Origin: Agroathelia rolfsii
Lineage: Eukaryota; Basidiomycota; Agaricomycetes; Amylocorticiales; Amylocorticiaceae
Length of the DNA: 64,000 nt
Assembly: GCA_018343915.1 (NCBI GenBank)
Contig: JABRWF010000005.1
Location: 2,577,001 to 2,641,000, forward strand
Direction: 5' to 3'
Notes under the pieces: generated by a model
What the model saw: the letters and a program-made list of their open reading frames with translations, nothing else
What the model was told of the DNA's origin: nothing
Database searches by the model: none
Made by a program: the position numbers and the translations under genes
Shown: piece by piece, positions 11,431 to 24,200 of the stretch
Position numbering within the stretch: position 1 is the stretch's first letter
How the letters are laid out: the number at the start of each line of letters is the position of its first letter

Positions 11431-14400
11431 TTTATTTATTTTTTGGACTCTTTTCCTTTTTATTTCCTTTATTTCTCTCTCTTCTCATCTTCCTTTTTTT
11501 AATATATACCCTCCGAGCACCATCCTGCCACTTTTCGCACGGGGGAAACACCCAACATTACATTTCATGCGCATATAAGGAAAAAAATATGTCAAAACCC
11601 TCCCGAAAAGTGGTCTTCGCTTGTACTTACCCTTGATGTTATCGACTGTATCGAGTAGTAGACTACGCATATATACATATTCCCCGTGATAAACTGTTAG
11701 CTCAAATACAATTTTTAGATTATAGACATTTCATTCCTGCTGATGATGATGCATGTGAGCGAGATAAGGGAAGATAAAGGGTCTGAAAAGAATGGCCAGC
11801 CTGACCAGCTGGAGCTCTAGAGAGACTAGCTTACTATGTACATATGAATGTCAATTGTCTGTCTGTCACAAAGGCTTTCCAATACATTTGTCATCATACT
11901 ATTCCACTTACGCTATGGTTCCGTCGTATGCTAACTAGTTAACCCTACTTCTATATCGACCCGCTGAACGGCCCCACAGCTATGATTTACACATCAACAC
12001 AATTATTCCGGCCCTTCGCATGTGCGGATCTGTTCCTCGACGCATCGCCAACTTGAAATGTCCGATGGACAAGGAACAAAGTTAATATTCGGAATTAACG
12101 TCTTCTTTCTCCAAAACCTTACTCCTTGAGACTCTCGCAACTCACACAGATGATGTTATAGCATATGAGCCGGTTCCCACCCTGGCGCGTAGCACAAAAA
12201 AAAAAAAACTTCGACGTATCAGTAGTAGACACGTGCAACTCGGACCTACACATGTACACTTGCTTATCCGCGATGCAACAGTATGCACATCCACGAGCTG
12301 TATAGAACTAGCCGGCGTTTGGTGCCCATCATGTACATACACGTACTTACAGAACCTCGAAGCTTTGACAGGGAGATAAGCCATGACTCGGTAAACAGCA
12401 GCCAAAAAAAAAAAAAAAGAAACACATGCTACAGGCTGCAACAAGACGCTCTCTTGCCAAGTTGTGGCTTAATTTTATTTTGTTTTCCGGCTATCAAGAT
12501 CAAAGCCGAGCATTTATACTTGTCGCATATATGTATAGCTATAATTCAACACCGTCGTCAGATCAGGCATGGACTTGGAGACCCTTGCACGGTCCGTTCG
12601 GATTGTCGGACAGCGGCGGAATGATGTCCACTCGAGTGTCACTTGAGTGTAATTGCTGGCACTAGGCGGAGTGGAGACAGCAGCAGGCTTGCTGCTGTCA
12701 TCATGATCAATTGGAATGTAATGCAAATATCTATTCCGAGTGTATGCGCTGTTCTTTTTGGTATTATTGTCGTTGTCCTTACCCTTACCGATTCCTACAC
12801 ACCTGGAGCAGGTCATCAGGGATGAGATCAATGTCAAGCTGCCTTTGCTTAGCCCCAGGGCCTACCTGCGTCGCATCCATTTTGCTATCGCATGCTCAAG
12901 GAGGTCAGGTCAGTCGGCAAATAAAAATTCCCCGGTGAGGGTGAGACAAATTAGGACCAGGGAAAATGTAACGATATCGGTGAGACAAAGGTATAGATGA
13001 TGTGACCAAGTAAGAGACCTTAAGCCCCATATCTGGCCGAATGAGCGAATCAAAAGTCTAGACTCTCGAGTGTGTGGATCAGTGCTGCATGCGACATTCT
13101 ACCCAAGGCGAGGATAACCATATGCATACGTTTGTATCGGCTAAACAATGTGCAACCAGTATACATTAAGCTCTCAGAACGTCAAGTGAAGTGTAACGCC
13201 AGCGGCCTTAGTCTGCCGGGGAATTCTACTTATAATACGGTAATTGAACATCATGGGTAATATGACCCTCCTTTTCTTGTTTGATCTCAGAAGTTAAGCG
13301 GAGATCCGAGGGATAATAATTAGCGTGTGAGAGGGTGGTGAAGAATAAAGACTAGGGCTGTCAGTGGCTGAGCTCTATCGCAGTCCTATCTCCGTCGTCT
13401 ATCTCTTGTTTTCTCTTCTTTTTTTTCTTTTTTTTTTTTTGTCGTCTTTTTTACGATAACCCGATTCATATCAGGCGTAGTAACTTCTTACCCTCCGAGT
13501 TGCATGCTCCGAAGTTGACTTTAGGAATGATACAAGCTGCCAGGATAAGACACAGGCCAAATCACATCTCATTCCCTTCATAGGCTCGTTCGTATTAATG
13601 CCCCCTGTTCAAGCAAAGAGGCAAACGGCCGGCTCCGAGGAAGTCGAGGTCGTCCTCGCTTCATCAACACCGTGATGGGACCATGAACGATGGACGTACA
13701 ATATTACAGGCAGTAGTTACACTAACACACGTAAAGACCGCAGCCTTGTTCGCCGGCGGGATCGTTTACGCAATGTGCATACAAGACATGCTGTCGATTA
13801 CTACTTCACCTTCGCGGTAGTCAAATTAGATTGATACGCGAGCGCATGTGCATAGATTCAGGCTGGATGGGCGCGCATCTATGCGGTGCACAACTGAAAA
13901 GAATAAGAATTTGAATTAGAAACCGGCGGTGAGTATACGAGCACAGAAAGCTCAAGGAAAAATACTGGAGAAATCTAAAAATGACACATTGGAAATGCGT
14001 ATGCTTATAAGCGATGGGCGAGAGGGGGCTGTGTATTAGTGGGTGCAAACGCTTGAAAGGGATAATTATAGTAACCTTTGCTCTTCGCCTACACGCAAGA
14101 TCTTGCGAGAAGGGGAAACCCCGTTCGCTCTCAATTACTACGATTTAACGTTGATATTTGGCAATTTAGCAGAATATCTCCCGTGTCATCATGATGGTTT
14201 TCTGACGTAAACTCGGATATCAACGGCGACAACAGAGCCGGGCCTGAGAAATCCTCCTCCTAGTACACATGTAAGTCCATCGAGGTGGCACAACAAGCCG
14301 TCGATTCCGGGATGGAAGTATGGTTAATCCGATCCTTGTGGTCGTTGTGTTATCTGACTTGAAGCGCGGAAATCTTTGAAAGTATGAGTGAGTTAAGAAT

Positions 14401-17400
14401 AGTAATCTCTTTATTTCGATCGTGCTCTATATCACATCCCAGATATTGATAGCGAACATGCATCATGTACACTGTAAAATGGAGAAGAGTGGTAGTGATC
14501 AAAAATAGCGGATGAGAAAACGAGGAACGAAGTGAATGCTCTATAGCCCCGTGAGGACCCTATTGAGCGTAAACCTCGGACTACCTGATGGGTCAATTGC
14601 CTTCAATCAACATCAAACTTTACCTTGTGAAAACGTACATGACTGGATGCGTACACCAAAATAGTCCATGAGCTCATACTTGTGCACAAACATCTTCTGA
14701 TATGGTTGGAAGTGTCGTAATATCTTCGGTGCTTATTGGACTAGGTTGATCAGTATGTCATGCACATCTTTCGGCGGAGAGATGGACCTTATCACCTTTC
14801 TTTCGGTTACAACTATGAGCTGAAAGCTGGTGAATCATGACACACAGGGAGCATATGCTAGCTTTATTTATTTTTCGTTCAGTTCTATTTGTTTGCATAG
14901 TAGGAGCCGTGTCATGTTTTTGTCTGGCTTGAATCTGAGTGATCATGTTCATATAGGAGAACCCTATATATCTCTCGAGGCTGATCATAGCACACATTCA
15001 AGGGTAGTAAGCGCCTTTTGAGATCGATTTACTGTTTGTATTTCCTCTCCACTGCCGAGCATGAGCAAACAGGCATAATTACATGGATTCACGGTTAACT
15101 CAGCATGAATTTCACACACAGTTTCAAGATGAAATAGGGGGAGCAAGCATGCTTCAGAAGGAAGAAATATCTGAGCTGCCGTTCGTCATCACGGAGCCGT
15201 AGATGTGGGTGACAGCAAAGCAAGACATTACCGCTGGAAGAAAAAAAACTTCATAATTGAATGGATGTACCCTGAATAGACCCCTGAAATTTTCTGCATA
15301 GTCATTGGTATCAATAACTTCGCTCGCATGGTAATTCGCAAGATATGAGGCACAGTTTTAAACTGCCTGGTCATCAGGCAGATAGACCAGGCCGAGAACA
15401 TACACCGCCTTTGGTCTATGGGTCAAGTGCCTGTCGTCATCGTCATCATTATCAACTTGCATCATCGATACCAGCAATATAGTCTCGGCAAGCCTGAAAA
15501 TGCCGATAAGCTCGAGGTTTCAATCTTGTCTACCTTGGGGAGTGTGATAATTGAAGGTAGAGAAGTACCAGTGATACATGCTTGTAATTCAAGCATAGGC
15601 TTATCATACCCAATCAGGGCTGCCTGACTTATACGAAGGGAGCAATCTCAGTCTATTGCTTGCTCATACTCATGCATATAGGTGCATAGGGTAAAATCAA
15701 CGTAATAGCAACCCAGGTATCAGCTACCCTCTCTTTTACCATTTCTCCAGGCGATTAAACTATATGCCGGTATTCTCTCCGTCTTGCGGCATCTGTAGCG
15801 GCTATATCAGTCATGGCTGGATGCTATCATGGGCGTTTTAGAAAAAGATACTGAGAGAAAGGCGTGAGAGGATAACAGAGAAAAACAAATCGGGGACTTA
15901 TCGTTCTGCGTGCACATGCATGCACACAACGGGCATTTCATAACACTTAGTACCTTGCGTAGTCACTGTAAGATTTGTTACACAGCTTCTATCTTTTAAT
16001 CTTTCTGTGTGGTATAGCTCACTTCTGTAATACTACCCTCTAGGGCAGGCGGCCTGGCCTAGAGTAGTGATAATCATTCATAGATGAACTCCATAAAGAA
16101 ATTTGAATGAGCTGCTGGAAATAAAACATTCTTAGTTCAGAAGACTTGGTGATATACATCAGAAAGTGTTACCGACTTGCGCATACATGGTGCAACCAGC
16201 ACATTTCCGGTTATTAGACAAGAAGATATGCGAGCCAGCTATCGATGGACAGGCGTTCATAAGACAAAGGAGAATAAAGAGGAGAAAATACGGGGAAGCA
16301 TTAATCCGCTGTATCGGCGTAAGACAGTAATACATTCATGTAGCGAGCTAGGTCGGAGAGTGACACCTGTAAAAACCACAGGAAAAATATAGATGAAGAG
16401 AAAATAGATTTTCTGCAATGTCAAGACCACATGCGCTTGCAACACACACAAAGATAGCTGCGGAGAAACTTCAGGGCTAGAAAAACGAGAAGGCTAACAA
16501 AGGAAGTGCAAAAGTAGGGTAGTAGATGGTATTCAAACAAGAACGCGGTCACAGGATTGGCTGCGCCGTATTTCAGACTCCGACACGCGTTCTAGGAGCT
16601 ATTCTGCCTAAACATTCTGAAAGGTACGCAATGACCATTTTCATTGCGTGAAAACGCTTACTCGATAGGTAGACGAGAGAAACAGCCGAAAAATCTCATG
16701 GAGAAAGTTTGGGGCATAATTATCACCGTCCACCCGTAGTTGTTTGCCTTTGAGCTGTAGTTTAGTCACACAACCACCCCTCCAGTCCGGCCCGTTCGCC
16801 ACACCGGGCAAGAAAATTAGTATGGTCGTTGAGGAGTTTTGGTGTGTCCACACATGCTACCGCGGCGAGTATCTATCCTCGGTAATGCCACATTGTATCG
16901 CGCCTTCTTGGGACATTTCCTCCGGCGACTTGCATTATTACAGGGGCCCTTTTGATTTAGACCGAGAACTCGCTTGACACCCCATATCCACCCGCATCCA
17001 TTGTTGGTTCAGCAACTGGAAAGTGCCGTGATACATGCGGCATTTTAAGCGTATAGGTATTGTTTGGCATGCATACATATGGCGACTGCTTGATAAGAGA
17101 CCACGGAAGAAGATAGAATGGCGGGACGTTGCCACCAATGATGATCTCTCGAAGGTAGCGACTGACGCAGCACATGTATACAAACAAGGCCGTGTACCGT
17201 CATTGGAAGAGCCAGACGAAAGCGGAGCAGACCGGCTGGAACGCACCGGCGCCGGTCTTGTTCTGCGGTGATCATATGTATCAATTTGCATATGCGGTGG
17301 GTATACTTTGAGGGACGGCAGACTCACAATTCGCCGGTGCTTGGTCAGTGAAGAAGACCTTACTACGGTGGCGCTCGAGATCCATAAAGCCGAGAAGCGT

Positions 17401-18960
17401 GCACCTCCATGCCAAAGGCCGTCCAAGGTAGTTAAAATCAGGTCTAGCATTTCTTTACTCACCGGCATGTAATCAAATCACCGTGAATGAGCTGCAGGGT
17501 AGATAGCTTTTTAGCTGAGGGGAGAGGAGTCAATCTTAAGCTATAGGAGGTAGCATACGTCTCACAATAATGTAAATGTACCAGGACAATCATTATTGGA
17601 ATGACACATTGGAATATACAAGCGAAACAAGTCAAAGTTGTTGGCCATGCGTACCATACTAGGCGAGTGTACATTCCCAGCATATCCTCGGTAAAAAGAG
17701 CCAAATTAATCACATGTCTATCATTAGATTGCGCTGAAAGGATGTAATATCAGCAACCGCGCCTCATCTAAGCATACATAGTTAGCTAGGTTTGCAAGAT
17801 ATTTTAAGTCATGGTGAGGTATACCGACCGAATGCGAGATATTGTCTAGTCGCCTCAAACACGATCTCTGAGGGATTACCATCGGAAAGATCCAGAACGA
17901 TCACGTGGATAGCTTTCGCGTCAAAAATACCCCACCCCATATCAGCAGTAAGAAGCAAATACTCCAGAATGGCGCAGACATAACCTGAAGTGCACTCGGC
18001 GACATATCGCGCTACCGGAGCAGCCTCTCAGAGTGCTGGCTAATGCATGCGAACAAAGCAAGCAAATGATGAAGCCACTCAAAATGATGCGACTGAATTG
18101 TGCTTGCACTCATGGGGATAAATTGTCGTGTAAATATAGTCGAGCCCTACTCTCTGCATGAGGCCGTTTCCGTTTCCGTCCTGTCTTGAATATGGGGAAG
18201 TGCGTTCGATTATATATTTTATATGGTCTCAGTATTAGCCGCTTTCTCTTCGGGCCGTCAGTGGGCTACGAGATCGGGTCTAGAAGGTCGAATGAAAAGA
18301 TAGTCCAGGACTGTAACGAATCCTGATGAGGGGTGAGATATCAAGGTAATGACCGGCGGGCTAAGAACCAAAGATCTTGGTTCTGGTCCCCAGGGACCCA
18401 ATAGCCAGTGAACGATGAACTGCCGTGAACGATTGTGTGAATTACCGGAAAATAGTGGCATAGGGCAGGGGGAGAGAAAACGCGCGCTGTGGAAAGACCG
18501 GCGAGATTAATGCGAAGATACAGGGTGTAATAGACCACAAAAGGTTGGGAATCCTAGTGTTTCAGGTTATTCGATCACATTCAATGTATGCATGAATGCA
18601 TGCTCGTAAAAATGCGGGCATAGAAGGAGGAGAAACAGGTACATTCTGCAGTTTCGGTCTGATCCGTGGTGATTGAGCAACGCCGGAAAGTCCCCCATCT
18701 GTATGCTCATTCCGGTAGGGCAGAAAAAGACAGTACATGATATGTAGAAAACACCCGCCGAGAACAGCTTTGGTGCCAACCTGAGCGTCTGCCAACCGAA
18801 TGTCAGTCGCAGCAGTTTGAGTCCGAGTCGTGGCGGATAAGCTCTCCTTGTGTAGTTGAACCGTGACAAAGATGCTTATATCACGTAGCTGCTGTGACTG
18901 GACTCAGACGGCAGTGTGACTGTGACATCTGCCCTCTCGTCAATAACTGAATCTAACGAA
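11431..18960. other. Gene-poor region, 7.5 kb
   Basis: No gene can be followed through this interval except the exon chain at 17328-18024 described separately. Remaining open frames are short, lack recognisable motifs, and do not join across splice sites. The sequence has poly(A)/poly(T) runs near 12196, 12402 and 13425 and two strong inverted repeats near 15365-15393 and 16032-16065. I saw no tRNA, no autonomous transposase or reverse transcriptase, and no terminal repeats. It contrasts with the ~2.5 kb gene spacing in most of the window. Confidence 0.5.
17328..18024 (-). CDS. Candidate exons of an unidentified gene or pseudogene
   Basis: Four minus-strand exons join in phase with GT-AG borders: 17825-18024 (donor GTATAC), about 17660-17717 (acceptor TGATAG), an exon at about 17465-17510 after an AAAAAG acceptor, and 17328-17404 (acceptor ATGGAG, donor GTGAGT). 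The encoded segments look protein-like rather than random: a hydrophobic CAILEYLLLTADMGW stretch, IVLDLSDGNPSEIVFEA, LIHGDLITC and LLGFMDLERH. HGDL followed by F-M-D-L-E recalls aminoglycoside-phosphotransferase or choline-kinase-like folds, but the expected Asn after HGDL is missing and the rest does not match. I could not find a start codon or a stop. It may be a real intron-rich gene or a relic. Confidence 0.35.
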
Positions 18961-20811
18961 ATGGACTCTCCCTCGAGTTGGCACTCTATCACACCTTGGA
19001 CAGGCCCTCAACTGGCGTTGTCTGTGCGAGAAATAACATCCGTGTCCGCTACTTTCATACTATCTTCATCAGACCAATCCGACCCATCGCTTCACTCACT
19101 GGGCTTGTCTGACTCAGAAGACGATGACACAGAGAATGACTTAGGAAACGACAAGGATGATGACTCTGTCTCAGGAAAATCTCGTCGAAGACGATCAGTT
19201 ATATCCAATGCACTCGCTAAAGGTCTCTCCGTTAATGTGAATGGTTCTATCTGGAAACGTGTGATCATTCGCATGGATGAGGCGTGCGACGAAGCTATAA
19301 TCATCATCTATGGTCTACTCCCAGGCCGGCAATATGATATTGACCTCTGTCTCGTGCAAGGGGGTCAGAATAATAACATACACAGACAGGTTGTGACGGA
19401 TGGTGAGGATTCGTCACTTGGCACACGTACACCTTACATTTGACCATTTTCACTTTTTTCTTGTGGCTAACCAGATCCCACTCATTCACACGAGGGCAAT
19501 GGAGACATACGCGAAGATACCTCGGCAATAGTACCTGTGTCTAGCTCTTCGTCTACTCTTTCCACTCCTGGGGCACCAACAGCATATGCAGAGACGCCAT
19601 GCCCTCAACCCACTCTGGAAGAGCGCCTTGTCCAACTTCAACATATGCTAACCAATCTCAACACCGAGAGGGAATCTATAGCTGTATCATTAAAATCTGC
19701 CCGGCGTGACGCACAAAAGGCCGACTCAGCACTTCGCACGGAAATTGATGTTCTTAAACGCGCCTCTGAGAAACATGCATCCACTGATGCTCGTGCCCGT
19801 CAGAAAGTATTGGCACTACAGGAAGCAGGGAAGCGCGCTCAAGCTGCAACCGCAGAACTAGAAGAACTTCTTCACGAAGTGGAAAACTCTCTACCAGACT
19901 TACGAAAAAGTAAAGACGAAAAAGAACGTCTTTACACAGAAGCCAAAGCAAACGCAGAGATAAGAAAGAATGAACTGCGTCTCGAACTCGAGAAGGAACG
20001 CAAGCATGTGGAGGGCTTACGCACGGACCTGAATGGCCTCGGGAACCGACTAGAGAAAATGCACGGCAAGAAAGAGAAATTGGAAACAGTGACAGTTCCG
20101 GATCTTGAAGAGCAACTAAAGGAGCTTCAGAGGGAAATCGAAAAGGTGGAAGCGGAATCAGTGGAAGCCCCCTTGATATCAAGTGCTGATGACGAACCCA
20201 TCGACGGAGGTGATCGTGATATTCCGTCGTTGGGCCCACCTTTTGAGGCTCCGGCCCATCAACATCCGTCGATGCCCCGATATACACTTCTCCAACGTAA
20301 ACGGAGTCAGCCGTCCATCCCGACTTTATCTTCTCCGGCATCATCGCAAATGTCATCATCCCCAAACCGTCCACCTCCAGCTCCTATTCAGCGCCCCAAC
20401 CGATCTCAGGCTCCTTCTAAGCAAACACAAGCGCAGTCGCAGCTAATGATAACTCCAAATCGATCCAACTCACTGAAAGCGACTGGTACACCGCCACAGA
20501 CCAAGACACCCCAAAGTTTATCAGGTATCTCGGGTGCAATGTTGTCTTCATTGTCAAGAACTGCTCTACCGTTCGAACCACGACAACCCATCCGCGCGGG
20601 CTCCAGCCCAGCATCGTCCCTTGATCAAGCTTCTGCTACTTCGCTGGTGTCCGAGTCTTTTACCCCGACCTTTTCGACGGATGCTCCTGGGTCTATAATG
20701 CCAGGACCCTACCCTTTCACACCCCTGACCCGTCCAGTTGGGCAATCGAACAGAGGGAGGACAAGTTTGGGTCATGCGCAGGATGACGCATCGAGGTGGC
20801 GAGATGCATAA
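18961..20811 (+). CDS. FN3-like domain plus long coiled-coil protein, unknown function
   Basis: Two exons, 18961-19402 and 19475-20811, encode 592 aa. The ATG at 18961 is the first in frame after an upstream TGA-rich leader. Residues ~15-145 look like a fibronectin type III-like beta sandwich: GPQLALSVREITSVSATF at the start and a GLLPGRQYDIDL turn at the end. An acidic insert (SDSEDDDTEND) and a basic SRRRRS patch interrupt it. Residues ~185-390 form a heptad-rich coiled coil with many Glu, Lys and Leu and no Pro. The last ~200 residues are Ser/Pro/Gln-rich and disordered. No membrane segment is seen. This layout suggests a scaffold or cytoskeletal/trafficking protein; that is inference only. 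Confidence 0.75.
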
Positions 20812-21267
20812 TTCTGTCTTTGGATCTCTCGTGATATGTGCGGGGATATCATAGGGGTTGACACAGATACTATACAGAATGCATACTTCGAAGTGTTCTT
20901 TTTTGGGATCTGCTCACTCGTATAGGACAGGACATATGTTGTACATAATATCACCTGATGCTGTGAATGTAGTTTTGGCTTGGGTGTATGTTTACCTACG
21001 CTTGTAAAGTGGAGGTGTTTAGAATACAAACTAATAGCCGTATAAATCTTGTCCTGGTGTACAAATGACACACTAGTGGATTCTCAGCCACAGTCGCACA
21101 CTTGACAAAATGCTTCCGTAGACTTTGATTACAGCCGTGACTTCTATTGGCGCTCGTTATTGGACTTTGGCTCTACAAGTCTATACAGGTCCTCGGTTTA
21201 CTGCACTAGCATAACCTGTATAGCCTAGTATTCGCCGTATGCATCAATAATTGTTGCGAAAACATAC
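20812..21267. other. Intergenic region, promoter of the IleRS gene
   Basis: This is a 456-nt same-strand gap. It holds the 3' end of the coiled-coil gene and the upstream region of the mitochondrial isoleucyl-tRNA synthetase. I see no open frame or RNA structure. Confidence 0.6.
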
Positions 21268-24200
21268 ATGCTTCGCTATACACTTGGTGTTCGCTATGCG
21301 AGCACCGCAGTAGACACTAAGGCATACTCCAAGACACTCCGTCTTCCCAAGACTACTTTCTCTTTGCGCCGGGACCCCGTACAGAACAAGGAGCTATTCC
21401 AGAAGAAGACTACCGGAAGCCTCTACCGCTGGCAGGTAAATATCCTCAGCAGCTTGATGATGGTTTGCGCGTGGTATAAATTGAAATAGTGGGACAACGC
21501 GACAGGTCCACTATGGATTTCGCATGACGGGCCGCCGTACGCGAATGGTGCGCTACATATGGGTGTGTAGTTGAAATCCAGTACTTTGAATACATGGCTG
21601 ATGGCTGCCATATTTAGGACATGCCTTGAATAAAATCATAAAGGATATCATCAACCGTTACCGTGTATCCAGGGGTCATAGGGTTCAGTATGTACCGTCT
21701 ATTAGTGGGGTTGTTCTCGAATTAATATTATTTCTGATAGCTATATCCCCGGTTGGGATTGTCATGGTCTTCCCATCGAGAACAAAGCTCTCAAAGATAT
21801 TGGTGTAAGCGCGCCTCTTCGTGACTTGTTTTTGATACTAACAAGTTGCCTGTAAGGTAGAAAGACCTATCAAGCGTGTCTCCTGCCACCATTCGCGAAG
21901 TAGCAGGCAAGACAGCTCGTGCCCAGGCTCAACGTCAGCGGGAAGAGTTTGAGAGTTTTGGTATCATGGCAGACTGGTCCCAGGAAACAACATATCGTAC
22001 ACTAGGTTTGATGGAAATATTATGAATGTTTGCAAAGTGTCCTGATTGCCGTCGGTTACAGATTCCGCATACATCAACCGCCAGCTCCGGATATTCCAAA
22101 AAATGGTCGAAAAAGGTTCGTGATCATGGTCATTTTTTGTATGACAAGGTTACATTTCTCCTGCAGGTCTCATCTATCGTCGTTACAAGCCCGTTCACTA
22201 TTCCCCTTCTTCTCGTTCTGCTCTTGCTGAGGCGGAGCTCACGTACGAGGATGGCCATGTTTCACACTCCGTTTACGTCTCATTTTCTCTAGAGAATGAT
22301 AAATCACGGCAAACAAGTGTTGCCCTTGATAACATCTTGGCCAAACACAAAGACGTCAAACTACTGGTTTGGACAACAACCCCATGGACTTTGTCTGCCA
22401 ACATGGTACATTCCATTGTTCTGATTTAGTGTCAATACCATCACCTGAACCCAATCCTGTAGGGCATAGCTGTTCACCCTGAGCTGACTTATTCCGTCCT
22501 GTCGTCTCCAAATGGTATCGTGATTGTCGCAAAGGACCGCGTTTCATCACTGTGTGATACCTTATCGTGGCCCATGGAGTCCATCGCTGACATCCGAGGT
22601 AAGTTGTTACTTATTTGTTTTTTCTCTGCGCTCGGCATCTTGATTACCATTACTCACCCTACATTTCATCGGTCTGTTTTAGGATCCGACCTGGTAGGTG
22701 CCACCTATCTGCCCATCTTCGGCACCACCTCGTCTACGTCGTTCAAGCTCATCCCAGCCTCACATGTGACCGCAGACTCGGGCACGGGTCTTGTGCACTG
22801 CGCGCCGGCTCATGGTGCGGAGGATTACCATGCTTTCCAGGCACTGGGCCTCTTGAGCACCAGTAATGAGATGATTTGTCATGTTGACGGCGAGGGCAAG
22901 TTTGCCGCGTCGATTGCGGAGGTCGTAGGCGAAGAGGCGGCCAAGGCACTTGTTGGTCAGGAGGTGCTTGGCGGTGGATCTAAGGCTATCGTTGAGCTGT
23001 TGAAGCAGAAGGGGGACGCGTTGCTCAAGATTCAAAGGATTAAGCATCGATACCCATATGACTGGAAGACAAAGCAGCCGATCATTGTCACGTATGTATG
23101 AAGGAAAACAATACTTGGGTAGCCAACTAATTTCTTTGAAAATATTGCAAAACAGAGCAACATCACAATGGTTCGCCAACCTCAATGGACTCAAGGAAAA
23201 TGCCATGGCTGCTCTTCAGGACGTGCAATTTTTCCCGGCACAATGTTCGTCAGAGAATTTTTTTTCACTTGATACATTCCTATAATACTTGTGGCTCATC
23301 CTCTCCCGCTTTTCCCTATCCAGCTCGAAACAGACTCGAGGCGTTCATCCGCTCGCGTTCCGAATGGTGCATCTCTCGTCAGCGAGTCTGGGGCGTTCCC
23401 ATCCCAGCACTTCACAACAGCCACACGGGCCGTACGATTTTAGATCGCGAATCTTTGGATCACATCTTGCCTATCCTGGCAGAGAAGGGCGTCGAATACT
23501 GGTGGACAGGCCCCGTTGAGGAGTTCCTTCCACCCGCGCTTCGGACTTCGTCGTCGTTGTCGTCTACCGCGAACGCGAACAAGGACAGTGGAGAATGTGA
23601 ATGGAAGAAAGGCACGGATACGATGGACGTCTGGTTCGACAGCGGCACATCGTGGTCTATGCTCGCCGACGTGTCTGCGACCGAACCCGGACGCAAGCAC
23701 CTTGCAGACATCTGTCTTGAAGGGACCGATCAGCACCGCGGGTGGTTTCAGAGCCAGTTGTTGACCGCTATGGGTATAGCAGACCAGACGGGACACGAAA
23801 AACCGAGTAGTCCGTACGGCACGCTTCTTACGCACGGCATGGTGCTCGATGAATCTGGAAGGAAGATGAGCAAGTCGATTGGGAACATTCTTAGTCCCTT
23901 GGCGGTTATTGAAGGGGATAAGGTGTGTGTGACGTTGAAGATGGAGAAGTCTTGTTAAAGATAATTAACCTATTTGAATGGCATCCTAGGCGCAAAAAAT
24001 ACCCACCTACGGCCGTGACGTACTTCGGTTGTGGGTAGGCACTGTCGACTACTGGCAGGACATTTCCATTGGCCCCACGGTCCTCACGCAAACTGCAGAG
24101 GCTCTGAGGAAGATTAGAAATACCGTCCGCTTCGCATTGGGCAATCTGGGGACTGAGGAGGAGAGGCGCCAGTTTGTGCCTGTGGCCAGATCGGACATGC

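Noticed and set aside
12142..12840. Several 60-110 codon frames on both strands
   Set aside because: Mutually overlapping, no codon structure, no motif, and poly(A)/poly(T) tracts inside them.
13283..13316. Short stretch GATCTCAGAAGTTAAGCGGAG resembling the central part of 5S rRNA
   Set aside because: Only ~20 nt match loosely. The flanks do not fold or align as 5S, and an internal promoter cannot be completed. At most an old fragment.
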